A stretch of 64,000 nucleotides of DNA from an uncultured Ruminococcus sp. (GTDB lineage: Bacteria > Bacillota > Clostridia > Oscillospirales > Acutalibacteraceae): the NCBI GenBank assembly GCA_900543095.1, contig UQQD01000005.1, positions 18,465 to 82,464 on the forward strand. Reading direction: 5' to 3'. This document shows, piece after piece, positions 52,454 to 59,501 of this stretch (the first letter of the stretch is position 1; each line of letters begins with the position of its first letter). The position numbers were made by a program, and so were the translations under genes. The notes beneath the pieces were generated by a model. It saw only the letters and a program-made list of their open reading frames with translations, made no database searches and was not told where the DNA came from.

Positions 52454-53477
52454 CGAAAGCACCTCCGTTTTTGATATATTCGGCAATAAGCCGAGCCGTG
52501 TTTTCAACATCATCTGTGTCGATTACCTCGGCAGGAGTGTGCATATATTTCTGCGGTATTGATACTACTGCGGTTTTTACGCCGCTCTTACTAACAGAAA
52601 TATGGTCGGCATTCGTACCCGTAATCCCTGAAATAGGTTCAAGCTGATAAGGAATATTAAGTTCTTTGGCAATTTCCGTAAGCTTGTCCGACATAGGCTT
52701 GTTCAGAATAGGAGAAATGCAGATCATCGGACCTTTTGTAAGCTCGATTTTTGAATACATTCCCGTAATATCGGGTTGAGAAGCAAAGCTAACATCAACA
52801 GCAATCGCTTCATCGGCGTCAATTTTATATGTGCCCGTCTTTGCGCCTGTTCCGTAGGTTTCCTCCTGAGAACTGAGCAAAATTACAATCTTATATTTAA
52901 GGTCGGAAGCATCGCTCAAAAGCTCTGCACATCTTATAAGCGCAGCTACGCCGCATCTGTCGTCAAGCGCAGAGGAAGAAATTCTGTTGCCCAAAAGCGT
53001 CTTGGGAGAAGTTTTGTAGGTAAGCAAATCGCCGATTTTAATATGCTTTGCAACTTCACCATAGGGCATACCGAAATCAACCCACGTTTTTGAGATTGGC
53101 GCCGCCTTGTCCTCCTTACCGTCACTGAGATGAGGCGGCAAACAGCAGACAACCCCGGATATACTGCTGTCGTTTTGCAAGACAAGCTCGCTGTCCTGAA
53201 GCGTGCGAACGTCTATTCCGCCGCATTTATCGACCTTTACAAAACCGTTTTCGTCTATGTCCGTCACCATAAATCCGATACGGTCGATGTGAGCGTCAAG
53301 CAATATGGTCTTTTCGGCGTTTTTATTTCCGAAAACAGCATACAGATTTCCGTTGTTGTCGGTTGTTGTTTCGGCAATATTATCAAGATATTTTTTTGCA
53401 ACGGCGATTGCAGGCTCTTCACTGCCTGATACGCCGAATACTGAGCAAAGCTCAAAAATCAGTTCTTTTATATTCAT
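52446..53477 (-). CDS. M42-family metallopeptidase (upstream copy)
   Basis: A 343-residue M42 aminopeptidase with all metal and catalytic positions visible: LLDAHIDRIGFM, SALDDRCGVAAL, LLSSQEETYGTG, AIAVDVSF and IPQKYMHTPAEV. The PDZ-like inserted domain lies at about 70-165. It starts 7 nt after murD and overlaps the second M42 gene. Two copies in a row could form homo- or mixed-oligomers with different peptide preference; that is inference. Confidence 0.93.
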   Translation of the reverse strand: MNIKELIFELCSVFGVSGSEEPAIAVAKKYLDNIAETTTDNNGNLYAVFGNKNAEKTILLDAHIDRIGFMVTDIDENGFVKVDKCGGIDVRTLQDSELVLQNDSSISGVVCCLPPHLSDGKEDKAAPISKTWVDFGMPYGEVAKHIKIGDLLTYKTSPKTLLGNRISSSALDDRCGVAALIRCAELLSDASDLKYKIVILLSSQEETYGTGAKTGTYKIDADEAIAVDVSFASQPDITGMYSKIELTKGPMICISPILNKPMSDKLTEIAKELNIPYQLEPISGITGTNADHISVSKSGVKTAVVSIPQKYMHTPAEVIDTDDVENTARLIAEYIKNGGAFGD

Positions 53478-53484
53478 TTTATCC

Positions 53485-54876
53485 TTACTTTAGCGAATTA
53501 ACTATCGACTTAAAGTGATTTCCTCTTTCTTCAAAGTTTTTGTACAGTCCGAAGCTTGCACTTGCAGGCGAAAGCGAAACTATGTCGCCCTTGTCCGAAT
53601 TTTCAACAGCCGCCGCAACAGCCTCTTCCATATTATTTACGTTTATTATCTTAATGGCGTTTTCATCATAATTATCTGCAGATTTTACTGCAGATTCAAT
53701 TTTTGGCGCAGTATCTCCGAGTAGAATAAGCACCTTAACTTTGTCATTAATTACAGGACCTAAAGGCTCATACGGTATATGCTTATCGTATCCGCCCGCA
53801 ATAATAATTATCTTTTCGTCATAAAGTGACAAAGTACCGAGAGCGGTTCTTGTTGGACTTGAAGCAATAGAGTCGTTATAATATTTTACGCCGTTATATT
53901 CTCTTACAAATTCCGCTCTGTGTTCAACTCCGCCAAATGTTTTTGCAACGCCGACAATAGTATCAATATCTACTATTCCCCATACTGCCGAAATTGCGGC
54001 AAGGTAATTTTCTACATTATGCATACCCGGAATCTTGATGTCCGTAATATCCATAATCTGTGTAACTTTTCCGTAGTCGCTGTAACATATTGTTGTACCG
54101 TCAAGATAAGCACCGTTAAAAAGCTTTTGCTTTACACTGAATTTTGCAAGATTTCCTCTTACATCGGGTGAAAAGCCGTTTGTAATGTCATTGTCAAGGT
54201 TTAGCACAGCCTTTGAAAAGGCGTTTTGATGAAGAATTATGTTCTTTTTTGAATCAATGTATTCCTGCATATCCTTGTGAATGTCAAGATGATTCGGCGC
54301 AAGATTTGTAACAACAGCAATGTCGGGGCTTTTGCGCATAGAGATAAGCTGAAAGCTTGAAAGCTCGACTACCGCATAATCAGAAGGAGAAATGGTTTCT
54401 ATTTCAGGCAAAAGCGGTTTGCCGATGTTGCCTCCGAGATGAACATTCTGTCCGCTTGCTTTTAAGAACTCCGAAATTATGGTGGTTGTTGTGGTCTTTC
54501 CGTCAGACCCCGTTACCGCAATAACATTGCATGGACAAAGGTCGAAGAAAACCTCCATCTCCGACGTCAAAACAACTCCGTTTTCACGGAGTTTTACAAG
54601 TTCGTTTTTATAAAAGGGCGTTCCGGGGCTTCTGAAAACAATATCGGCATTGATATTTGAAAGATAGTTTTCTCCCAAAACAAGCTGTGCACCGTATTCT
54701 TTGGCTTTGATTCCGTTTTCGCCGAGCGATTCAAAATCTTTTTTGTCACAGGCTATGACCTTTGCGCCCTTATCCGAAAACAGCTTGATAAGCGGAAGAT
54801 TACTTGTTCCGATTCCGATAAAAGCAACTTTTTTGCCCTTTACTCCCTCAAAAAATTTATTTACGGACGTGTTCAT
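53485..54876 (-). CDS. murD: UDP-N-acetylmuramoylalanine--D-glutamate ligase
   Basis: Adds D-Glu to UDP-MurNAc-L-Ala in peptidoglycan synthesis. The 463-residue protein has the Rossmann N-terminal domain (KVAFIGIGTSNLPLIKLF), ATP P-loop AVTGSDGKTTTTT (near 117-128), NLAPNHLDIH and the C-terminal domain with GGVEHRAEFV, YNDSIASSPTRT and IAGGYDKHIPY. Unlike in the dcw cluster, it stands apart with peptidase genes, all served by the promoter at 54951-54979. Confidence 0.96.
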   Translation of the reverse strand: MNTSVNKFFEGVKGKKVAFIGIGTSNLPLIKLFSDKGAKVIACDKKDFESLGENGIKAKEYGAQLVLGENYLSNINADIVFRSPGTPFYKNELVKLRENGVVLTSEMEVFFDLCPCNVIAVTGSDGKTTTTTIISEFLKASGQNVHLGGNIGKPLLPEIETISPSDYAVVELSSFQLISMRKSPDIAVVTNLAPNHLDIHKDMQEYIDSKKNIILHQNAFSKAVLNLDNDITNGFSPDVRGNLAKFSVKQKLFNGAYLDGTTICYSDYGKVTQIMDITDIKIPGMHNVENYLAAISAVWGIVDIDTIVGVAKTFGGVEHRAEFVREYNGVKYYNDSIASSPTRTALGTLSLYDEKIIIIAGGYDKHIPYEPLGPVINDKVKVLILLGDTAPKIESAVKSADNYDENAIKIINVNNMEEAVAAAVENSDKGDIVSLSPASASFGLYKNFEERGNHFKSIVNSLK

Positions 54877-54950
54877 AATATCCCTTCATTCATAAAAATT
54901 TAAATCTGAGCAACGCTCTGCTTTGCTTGCAAAAATATCATACATAATTT

Positions 54951-54979
54951 ATTATACTGATTTTACATTAAAATTTCAA
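54951..54979 (-). promoter_or_regulatory. Sigma-A promoter for the murD operon
   Basis: TTGAAA (54974-54979), a 17-nt spacer and perfect TATAAT (54951-54956) in minus-strand sense. The 5' UTR is about 70 nt, and holds an imperfect hairpin GCAAAGCAGAGCGTTGC. Confidence 0.88.
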
Positions 54980-55037
54980 CTTTTATGACATAATCGTTAC
55001 GATTTTAATCTTGCAACAGCGTATTACAGTTTAGCAG

Positions 55038-55076
55038 CAAATAAAATAAGAACAGAGTCCATAATCTGTTCTTATT
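55038..55076 (-). terminator. Intrinsic terminator after the glutamine amidotransferase gene
   Basis: A perfect 12-bp stem AATAAGAACAGA/TCTGTTCTTATT with an 8-nt loop, followed by TTATTT in minus-strand sense. Confidence 0.85.
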
Positions 55077-55088
55077 ATTATAAGTATA

Positions 55089-55793
55089 TTAAATTGCAGC
55101 ATTTACAAATGCTTTAAATATTTTCAGACTTTTTTCATCGGTCAAATATGATAACTCAGGGTGCCACTGAAACGCCCAAACGAATTTTTTATCGGGCATA
55201 TATACTGCCTCAATCAAACCGTCCTGCGAACGTGCCATTTCACAAAGCTTCGGCGCAAGGGTTTTTATCGCCTGATGATGATAACTGTTCACGCCGAAGG
55301 CTTTAACGTCCAAAAGTTCATAAAGCGGAGATTCTTGCATAAGCGATACATTATGCACCGCACGGTCATACGGCGGCGACATATGATGCTCGGTATTCGA
55401 TGGGTGTTCGCCGGGCAGATCCTGATACAGCGAACCTCCGAGATAAGCGTTGATAAACTGAATTCCGCGACATATGCCCAATACAGGCTTGTCAGCGTCT
55501 AAAGCCGCTCTAAAAAGTATTGTTTCGGATATATCTCGCAATTTGCACTCTTCCCCACATTCAGGCTTACGATTTTCACCGTATAATTCGGGTGAAACAT
55601 CCTGACCACCGGTAAAAAGAAAGCCGTCGCAGGTTTCGGCAAGCTGTAAAAGCTCATCTTTATCGGCAGTCAAGGGCAGCATAACGGGAACGGCTCCTGC
55701 CGCCTCGAGCCCCTGCATATATCCCGGTATCATCCAAAATGAATTCTTATCGCCGTCATACAGCGGCGTAACTCCGATCAGCGGTTTTTTCAT
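55089..55793 (-). CDS. Class I glutamine amidotransferase, gamma-glutamyl-GABA hydrolase type
   Basis: Peptidase C26/PuuD-like: hydrolyses gamma-glutamyl amides. The 234-residue protein has the nucleophile elbow GICRGIQ (Cys108), the oxyanion-type motif FTGGQDVSPELYG (60-72) and the His-Glu pair WHPE at 210-213. The frame stays open 33 codons upstream, but those overlap the leader hairpin and promoter, and AAGGGGTG lies upstream of the ATG at 55793. No putrescine-pathway genes are adjacent, so the natural substrate is unknown. Confidence 0.9.
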   Translation of the reverse strand: MKKPLIGVTPLYDGDKNSFWMIPGYMQGLEAAGAVPVMLPLTADKDELLQLAETCDGFLFTGGQDVSPELYGENRKPECGEECKLRDISETILFRAALDADKPVLGICRGIQFINAYLGGSLYQDLPGEHPSNTEHHMSPPYDRAVHNVSLMQESPLYELLDVKAFGVNSYHHQAIKTLAPKLCEMARSQDGLIEAVYMPDKKFVWAFQWHPELSYLTDEKSLKIFKAFVNAAI

Positions 55794-55811
55794 AACAAAA
55801 CACCCCTTAGC

Positions 55812-55853
55812 AAAAAAGCAAAGGCACTCACGGAAAACCGAAAGCACCTTTGC
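55812..55853 (-). terminator. Hairpin with T run in the leader of the amidotransferase gene
   Basis: GCAAAGG pairs with CCTTTGC, with a further inner CGG/CCG pair separated by partly wobble-paired bases. Six T follow at once in minus-strand sense. It begins within about 5-10 nt of the predicted transcription start and ends about 20 nt before the start codon, so it can act as a premature terminator or a 5' stabilising stem. Confidence 0.7.
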
Positions 55854-55863
55854 TGTTGAATCA

Positions 55864-55892
55864 ATTATAGCACTTTTATATTTGAAATTCAA
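55864..55892 (-). promoter_or_regulatory. Sigma-A promoter for the amidotransferase gene
   Basis: TTGAAT (55887-55892), a 17-nt spacer and perfect TATAAT (55864-55869) in minus-strand sense. Confidence 0.88.
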
Positions 55893-55930
55893 GAAATCAA
55901 TTCTGTTTTTTGAATTCTTGCGGAATTTAT

Positions 55931-56542
55931 TTAATAATAAAACCTGATAAATTTTATATTATCAAAATCACAGGTTGTAATGTCATTGGTATTTACTTCA
56001 TTCAATACGATGAAATCAGAGGCAATGCCGACAAGATACCCTGTTTTTGATACTAAGGTGTTAGTGCCAAGAAGAAAGTCCACCGTTACTTTTCGTCCGA
56101 TCTGAGTTTTAATAAAACCATTTAGATTGTTTAACTCCTCGGGGTTGTTGGGCACAAGGCTTACATAATTTGACAGATCAATACCGCCGTTATTAAAAAA
56201 TCCACTGTCAAACGACCTGTTATACAAGTGCCTTATTTCCGGTATTGCGTTTTCATTACTTGTTGCGGTGGTTGTGTTGGTGTTTTGATGTTGGAGTTCT
56301 GTGTCTTCGTCCATTTGGTACGTTACAGGATTAGTGAATGATTCCAGAGGCTGTGTGTTTTCCCGCAACTGTTCAGAAGGATTTTGGGTGGTTGACTTAT
56401 TTTCTATACCGTATATTTTTTCAACATCAAGCTGTTTTAAATTATTACGGTTGCTGCCGACACCAATATGATTATTTAAAATTGGGTTTTGATTTGCCGC
56501 CATATTATAAGGCTGATCAAAGGTAGTATAATTGGAAGCCAT
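55931..56542 (-). CDS. GerQ-like Asn/Gln-rich protein, putative spore coat
   Basis: A 203-residue protein. The first 130 residues are low-complexity, rich in Asn, Gln and Thr, with no signal peptide. The last 60 residues form a conserved-looking beta domain (QIGRKVTVDFLLGTNTLVSKTG, then FIVLNEVNTNDITTCDFDNIKFI), which resembles the C-terminal domain of spore coat protein GerQ in length and pattern (small LSm-like barrel). AAAGGAG precedes the ATG at 56542. No clear sigma-A promoter is seen; a sporulation sigma factor is possible. Identification is tentative. Confidence 0.6.
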   Translation of the reverse strand: MASNYTTFDQPYNMAANQNPILNNHIGVGSNRNNLKQLDVEKIYGIENKSTTQNPSEQLRENTQPLESFTNPVTYQMDEDTELQHQNTNTTTATSNENAIPEIRHLYNRSFDSGFFNNGGIDLSNYVSLVPNNPEELNNLNGFIKTQIGRKVTVDFLLGTNTLVSKTGYLVGIASDFIVLNEVNTNDITTCDFDNIKFIRFYY

Positions 56543-56598
56543 ATTTTCTCCTTTAAAACAGATTAATTAATTTCTTCAATCTATAGTATTCATAAATG

Positions 56599-56624
56599 AA
56601 TTATTCGTTACAATTATAGCTATC
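56599..56624. repeat. 26-bp direct repeat, copy 1
   Basis: Identical in 25 of 26 positions to 56935-56960 and in the same orientation. The two copies flank the transposase remnant. It lies in the promoter region of the GerQ-like gene and contains TATAAT on the minus strand. Confidence 0.85.
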
Positions 56625-56676
56625 TGTATGTGTTAAAATGATATGACCAAATAAAAAGAGAAGCGACTTCAAAAAA

Positions 56677-56860
56677 TGGTATAAGGTTGAACGCAGTCAC
56701 AGAAACGACCAAAGATATTTTTAAGACCGGGAAACATTCAGAAGCGTTGAAGAATTAAATCAAAAATTGGAGAAGCATCTAAAATGGAGTAAATAAAACA
56801 ATGCGTACACTCGGAAGTAAAAGCCCGGTACAATTGTTGGCAGAAAAAACGGTAGCTTAA
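56677..56860 (+). pseudogene. Decayed DDE transposase C-terminus
   Basis: In the frame starting at 56677 the sequence reads WYKVERSHRNDQRYF, a stop, then DRETFRSVEELNQKLEKHLKW, a stop at 56794-56796 region, and after a frame change MRTLGSKSPVQLLAEKT and a final stop. This is the C-terminal end of an rve-type integrase/transposase domain, with the last catalytic Glu in ERSHRNDQ. Two in-frame stops and one frameshift show it is inactive. No terminal inverted repeats were recognised; the 26-bp direct repeats on both sides may mark the original element. Confidence 0.75.
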
Positions 56861-56875
56861 ATCGGCACCGTTTTT
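56845..56875 (+). terminator. Hairpin at the end of the transposase remnant
   Basis: A 9-bp stem AAAAACGGT/ACCGTTTTT with a 13-nt loop; the T run is part of the stem. It could work in both directions. Confidence 0.6.
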
Positions 56876-56934
56876 GGAAGCCTTCTTTCGGTTATTTTTT
56901 TACTAAAATGGGTCACATCTATTTACAACGCAGA

Positions 56935-56960
56935 AATTATTCTTTACAATTATAGCTATC
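56935..56960. repeat. 26-bp direct repeat, copy 2
   Basis: One mismatch to the copy at 56599-56624, 336 bp away in the same orientation. It is followed within 5 nt by a strong plus-strand promoter. Confidence 0.85.
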
Positions 56961-56964
56961 AGCC

Positions 56965-56993
56965 TTGACAATTCTTGAAAAAGCTTGTAAAAT
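56965..56993 (+). promoter_or_regulatory. Sigma-A promoter facing the tRNA-Ser fragments
   Basis: Perfect TTGACA (56965-56970), a 17-nt spacer and TAAAAT (56988-56993). Predicted start near 57000, only 23 nt before the first tRNA-Ser 5' half, a typical distance for a tRNA gene. Confidence 0.85.
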
Positions 56994-57022
56994 ATATAAA
57001 TGTTGAGAAAAACACCATATAT

Positions 57023-57063
57023 GCAGACGTATCGAAGTGGTCATAATGGACATGACTCGAAAT
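57023..57063 (+). repeat. Orphan 5' half of tRNA-Ser, copy 1 (most diverged)
   Basis: 35 of 41 bases match positions 1-41 of the intact tRNA-Ser(CGA) at 57420, including the D-arm and the anticodon loop with CGA. The homology stops after the anticodon loop; no matching 3' half follows, so it cannot be a functional tRNA. Confidence 0.85.
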
Positions 57064-57226
57064 TCTCTGCTACTTAGGATTTTTCATCCGCCACATTTCC
57101 CTTATTTTCAAGGGTTTTCGTAAATTCAATTAACTAAATATTTTGTTGTTCTAACACGCTGTTCTAACATTTTGTTTTTTCAATATTTTTTGACTTTCAA
57201 GTGTTTTTACCGTGTTTGACATATAC

Positions 57227-57268
57227 GGAGACGTATCGAAGTGGTCATAACGGGACTGACTCGAAATC
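57227..57268 (+). repeat. Orphan 5' half of tRNA-Ser, copy 2
   Basis: 40 of 42 bases match the intact tRNA-Ser 5' half and the homology again ends just after the anticodon loop. It is followed by unrelated GC-richer sequence with a CGGAAG/CTTCCG hairpin (near 57281-57297). It lies 204 bp from copy 1 and 193 bp from the intact gene. Confidence 0.88.
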
Positions 57269-57419
57269 TCCCTAGGCTAACGGAAGCAGAACTTCCGAAA
57301 AGCCTTTAACCGTGCGGGTTTCGGGCATTCGCCAGCCGCAGGCACACCGTGAGTTCTAACAGAAATTCTAATACAACCGAATATTTGCGTTAATCTCGGT
57401 TTCCCGAGTTAACATACAT

Positions 57420-57508
57420 GGAGAGGTATCGAAGTGGTCATAACGGGGCTGACTCGAAATCAGTTTGACGGCAACGTCACATGGGTTCGAATCCCATCCT
57501 CTCCGCCA
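57420..57508 (+). tRNA. tRNA-Ser (anticodon CGA)
   Basis: A complete class II tRNA of 89 nt with encoded CCA. Acceptor GGAGAGG pairs with CCTCTCC, the anticodon loop is CTCGAAA in a GCTGA/TCAGT stem, a long variable arm follows (TTTGACGGCAACGTCA), then the T arm TGGGTTCGAATCCCA, discriminator G and CCA. It reads UCG codons. It is followed by a good terminator. No strong promoter was seen right before it, while one is present before the orphan half at 57023. Confidence 0.97.
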
Positions 57509-57512
57509 AACG

Positions 57513-57556
57513 AAGGCTAAATTGAACTTTGTGGTTTAATTTAGCCTTTCCTTTTA
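57513..57556 (+). terminator. Terminator after tRNA-Ser
   Basis: An 11-bp perfect stem AAGGCTAAATT/AATTTAGCCTT with a 14-nt loop, followed by TCCTTTTA. Confidence 0.88.
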
Positions 57557-57582
57557 GCAATCAGGAAAGGAGGAGCTTTTTG

Positions 57583-58065
57583 ATGAGAATTGAAGAGGTC
57601 AGAAAAGAAGATCTGCAACAATTAAACACGATCTACGATGCCGCTTTTGCATCAAATCCCTGCCCGGAAAACCTGATAGAGGAGAAAGATGATGACAACG
57701 AGCCGGATCTGACACCGGAGGTCGCCATGGAGTGTCCCGGCAAAACCGTTCTCAGCTTCTTTGAGGGGGATTCCCTTATCGGCGGAGCCGTGCTTGACAC
57801 AAGTAATCCCGCCGTTAATCTGCTTGAACGGTTATTTATTGCACCGGAATATCAGGGCAAGGGTTATGGCTATCGTGCATGGCGGGAAATTGAGCAACAT
57901 TACACGACCGCTCCCATGTGGAAACTGCGGACGCCGACTTACCTGATTGGAAACGCCTGCTTTTACATCAACAAATGCGATTTTTCGATCACCAGTGTAG
58001 AAGATGTCGGCAAAGACGGAATCGGAATGTTTGTATTTACAAAAATGTTAAATAAAAAGAGATGA
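57583..58065 (+). CDS. GNAT-family N-acetyltransferase
   Basis: A 160-residue acetyltransferase with the single GNAT fold: RLFIAPEYQGKGYGYRAWREIE (acetyl-CoA P-loop, QGKGYG) near 90-111 and NACFYINKCDF near 130-140. A strong AAAGGAGGAG lies before the ATG at 57583; the open frame to 57529 has no support. Substrate is not identifiable. First gene of the plus-strand accessory block, read from its own transcript and ended by a hairpin at 58166. Confidence 0.88.
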   Translation: MRIEEVRKEDLQQLNTIYDAAFASNPCPENLIEEKDDDNEPDLTPEVAMECPGKTVLSFFEGDSLIGGAVLDTSNPAVNLLERLFIAPEYQGKGYGYRAWREIEQHYTTAPMWKLRTPTYLIGNACFYINKCDFSITSVEDVGKDGIGMFVFTKMLNKKR

Positions 58066-58165
58066 CTGAGTTGGTATTCATCGTCGGTGCGGAAACCGAG
58101 ATACCACTATAAAAAGCGTTAGAAAGCGCAAAGGCATCTCTATTGTCCTGCCTTCATAACGGGAT

Positions 58166-58198
58166 CCTTGAAAACCCAGTGTTTTCAAGGGCCCTTTC
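58166..58198 (+). terminator. Probable terminator after the GNAT gene
   Basis: A perfect 10-bp stem CCTTGAAAAC/GTTTTCAAGG with a 5-nt loop, followed by GCCCTTTCT. The T run is short. Confidence 0.65.
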
Positions 58199-58723
58199 TA
58201 TTCGGTGAAAATTTTCCGACTTTGATTTTTTGCGTTTTTGCCGCTTTTTTGAGCCGGTTTTATGCTTTTTTCGCACGTGAATATTAGAATAAAGAATCCC
58301 CAAATACCGCATGAAATAAGGATTTTCAAGGCTTGCATACTTTTTGAGGCGTTAGAATCATTTTCGCCAAACAGAGAATTGCCGATTTTCAAAACACCCG
58401 GTTGAGGGCAACCGCACCAAAAGACATGTGTTGATTTTAGCAGTCGGGGTTCAAACCGGCAGAAAGAAAAATGTACTTTGATTCTTTTCGTTTTGAAATT
58501 ATACAGAAGTGCTCCGTTTGAAGAATCTGATTGTGTGAAATCCTATTGCAAAAACTCTTAATATGTGATAGCGCATAAAAACAAATATCAATAGAGGCTT
58601 GTATCTGTAAAATGGCGTAATATTCTGTCTAACGGGTTCAGACAGCCCTCTGCTTTGTTGATTTTATAAAAGAAAAAATCAAAACGAGACGAGATTTGTT
58701 GTTGTATCTTTTATGAATTCGCA
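58199..58723. other. Intergenic region without a supported gene
   Basis: About 525 bp with no convincing gene. It holds a CGGTTG/CAACCG hairpin (near 58400-58415), a T-arm-like string near 58445-58460 without the rest of a tRNA, and a CTGTCT/AGACAG hairpin (near 58635-58655). A 64-codon minus-strand frame is present but unsupported. Likely remnant DNA of the accessory block. Confidence 0.5.
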
Positions 58724-58752
58724 TTGACAAGCGGTGAAAAGAGTGCTATAAT
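58724..58752 (+). promoter_or_regulatory. Consensus sigma-A promoter for tetR
   Basis: Perfect TTGACA (58724-58729), a 17-nt spacer and perfect TATAAT (58747-58752), 48 nt before the start codon. Confidence 0.92.
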
Positions 58753-58757
58753 AATCC

Positions 58758-58780
58758 CGTTATCAATAACGCCGTTATCG
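58758..58780 (+). promoter_or_regulatory. Probable TetR operator with three half-sites
   Basis: CGTTAT, ATAACG and CGTTAT follow each other with spacers of 2 and 1 nt, forming two overlapping inverted repeats right at the transcription start. This is the position for autorepression by the TetR protein encoded next. Confidence 0.7.
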
Positions 58781-58800
58781 TTGTATTGAGAGGTGAAGAC

Positions 58801-59409
58801 ATGGCAAATAAGGATCATTCCCTGGATGACGGAATCATTCAGGCTGCATATTCCGAGTTTCTTGCTTACGGTTTTCAGAAAGCCTCTCTGCACAAGATTG
58901 CCGAAAAAGCCGGCGTCACCACGGGAGCGATCTACACAAGATACAAAAATAAAGATGCACTGTTTGTCAGTCTGCTTCAGGATTTTTTTGAAGCGATGAA
59001 GGTTCTCTTTGCGCCCGTCGCCGAAGAATACAAAAAAGCAAAGCACAGCGCAAGGCCGGAAGATATCCTCCGCGCAATAAATGCGGAAGAAAGCATCTAT
59101 TTCCGCCTGCTTACAGAGCACTATGACGATTGCACGCTTTTTTTCAGCCGCAGTGACGGAAGCTCTGTCGAAATGATACTGAAAGAGATTATGAACACTA
59201 AAACAAAGCAAACAGTCGAATTTTTCTCCGAGGTTTACGGCAAAGCACCGAACGAGGACGCAATTCGTTTGCTGATGGGCTCGCAATTCTGGTATTTTAG
59301 ACAGTTGCTGAATGAACACCTTGATGAAGATGAAATGTTTGATTGCCTACGTTCAATTCTCGATTTTTTCAATGCCGGATGGCGGCAACTGTGTGACACG
59401 CTGAAATAA
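58801..59409 (+). CDS. TetR/AcrR-family transcriptional regulator
   Basis: A 202-residue repressor. The N-terminal helix-turn-helix reads IIQAAYSEFLAYGFQKASLHKIAEKAGVTTGAIYTRYKNKDALF in pieces (about 12-55), the classical TetR_N pattern; the helical C-terminal ligand domain is not identifiable. GAGAGGTGA precedes the ATG at 58801; a TTG five codons earlier lacks support. A palindromic operator lies in its own promoter, and a terminator separates it from the transporter genes, so it may act on both promoters. Ligand unknown. Confidence 0.93.
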   Translation: MANKDHSLDDGIIQAAYSEFLAYGFQKASLHKIAEKAGVTTGAIYTRYKNKDALFVSLLQDFFEAMKVLFAPVAEEYKKAKHSARPEDILRAINAEESIYFRLLTEHYDDCTLFFSRSDGSSVEMILKEIMNTKTKQTVEFFSEVYGKAPNEDAIRLLMGSQFWYFRQLLNEHLDEDEMFDCLRSILDFFNAGWRQLCDTLK

Positions 59410-59424
59410 ATAACCAAAAGTTTC

Positions 59425-59450
59425 GGGCGGTTTTTCCCTCCGCCCTTTCC
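59425..59450 (+). terminator. Terminator after tetR
   Basis: A GC-only 6-bp stem GGGCGG/CCGCCC with a 9-nt loop, followed by TTTCCTT. Confidence 0.7.
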
Positions 59451-59460
59451 TTACAGCAAG

Positions 59461-59480
59461 CGGTTAGTCTATGCTAACCG
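59461..59480 (+). promoter_or_regulatory. CGGTTAG-N6-CTAACCG palindrome upstream of the ECF gene
   Basis: A perfect 7-bp inverted repeat with a 6-nt centre, 22 nt before the transporter start. No T run follows, so it looks like an operator, not a terminator. The TTAG-N6-CTAA core resembles sites for DtxR-type iron/manganese repressors; this is inference. No clear -10/-35 pair was identified around it. Confidence 0.55.
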
Positions 59481-59501
59481 AAAGAAATGAGATAATTATA
59501 T

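Noticed and set aside
58198..58392. Minus-strand 64-codon frame with a hydrophobic middle
   Set aside because: It needs a TTG start without a properly spaced SD, lies partly in hairpin-rich remnant DNA and has no recognisable family.
58440..58465. T-arm-like string GGGGTTCAAACCG
   Set aside because: No acceptor, D-arm or anticodon stem can be built around it, so it is not called as a tRNA.
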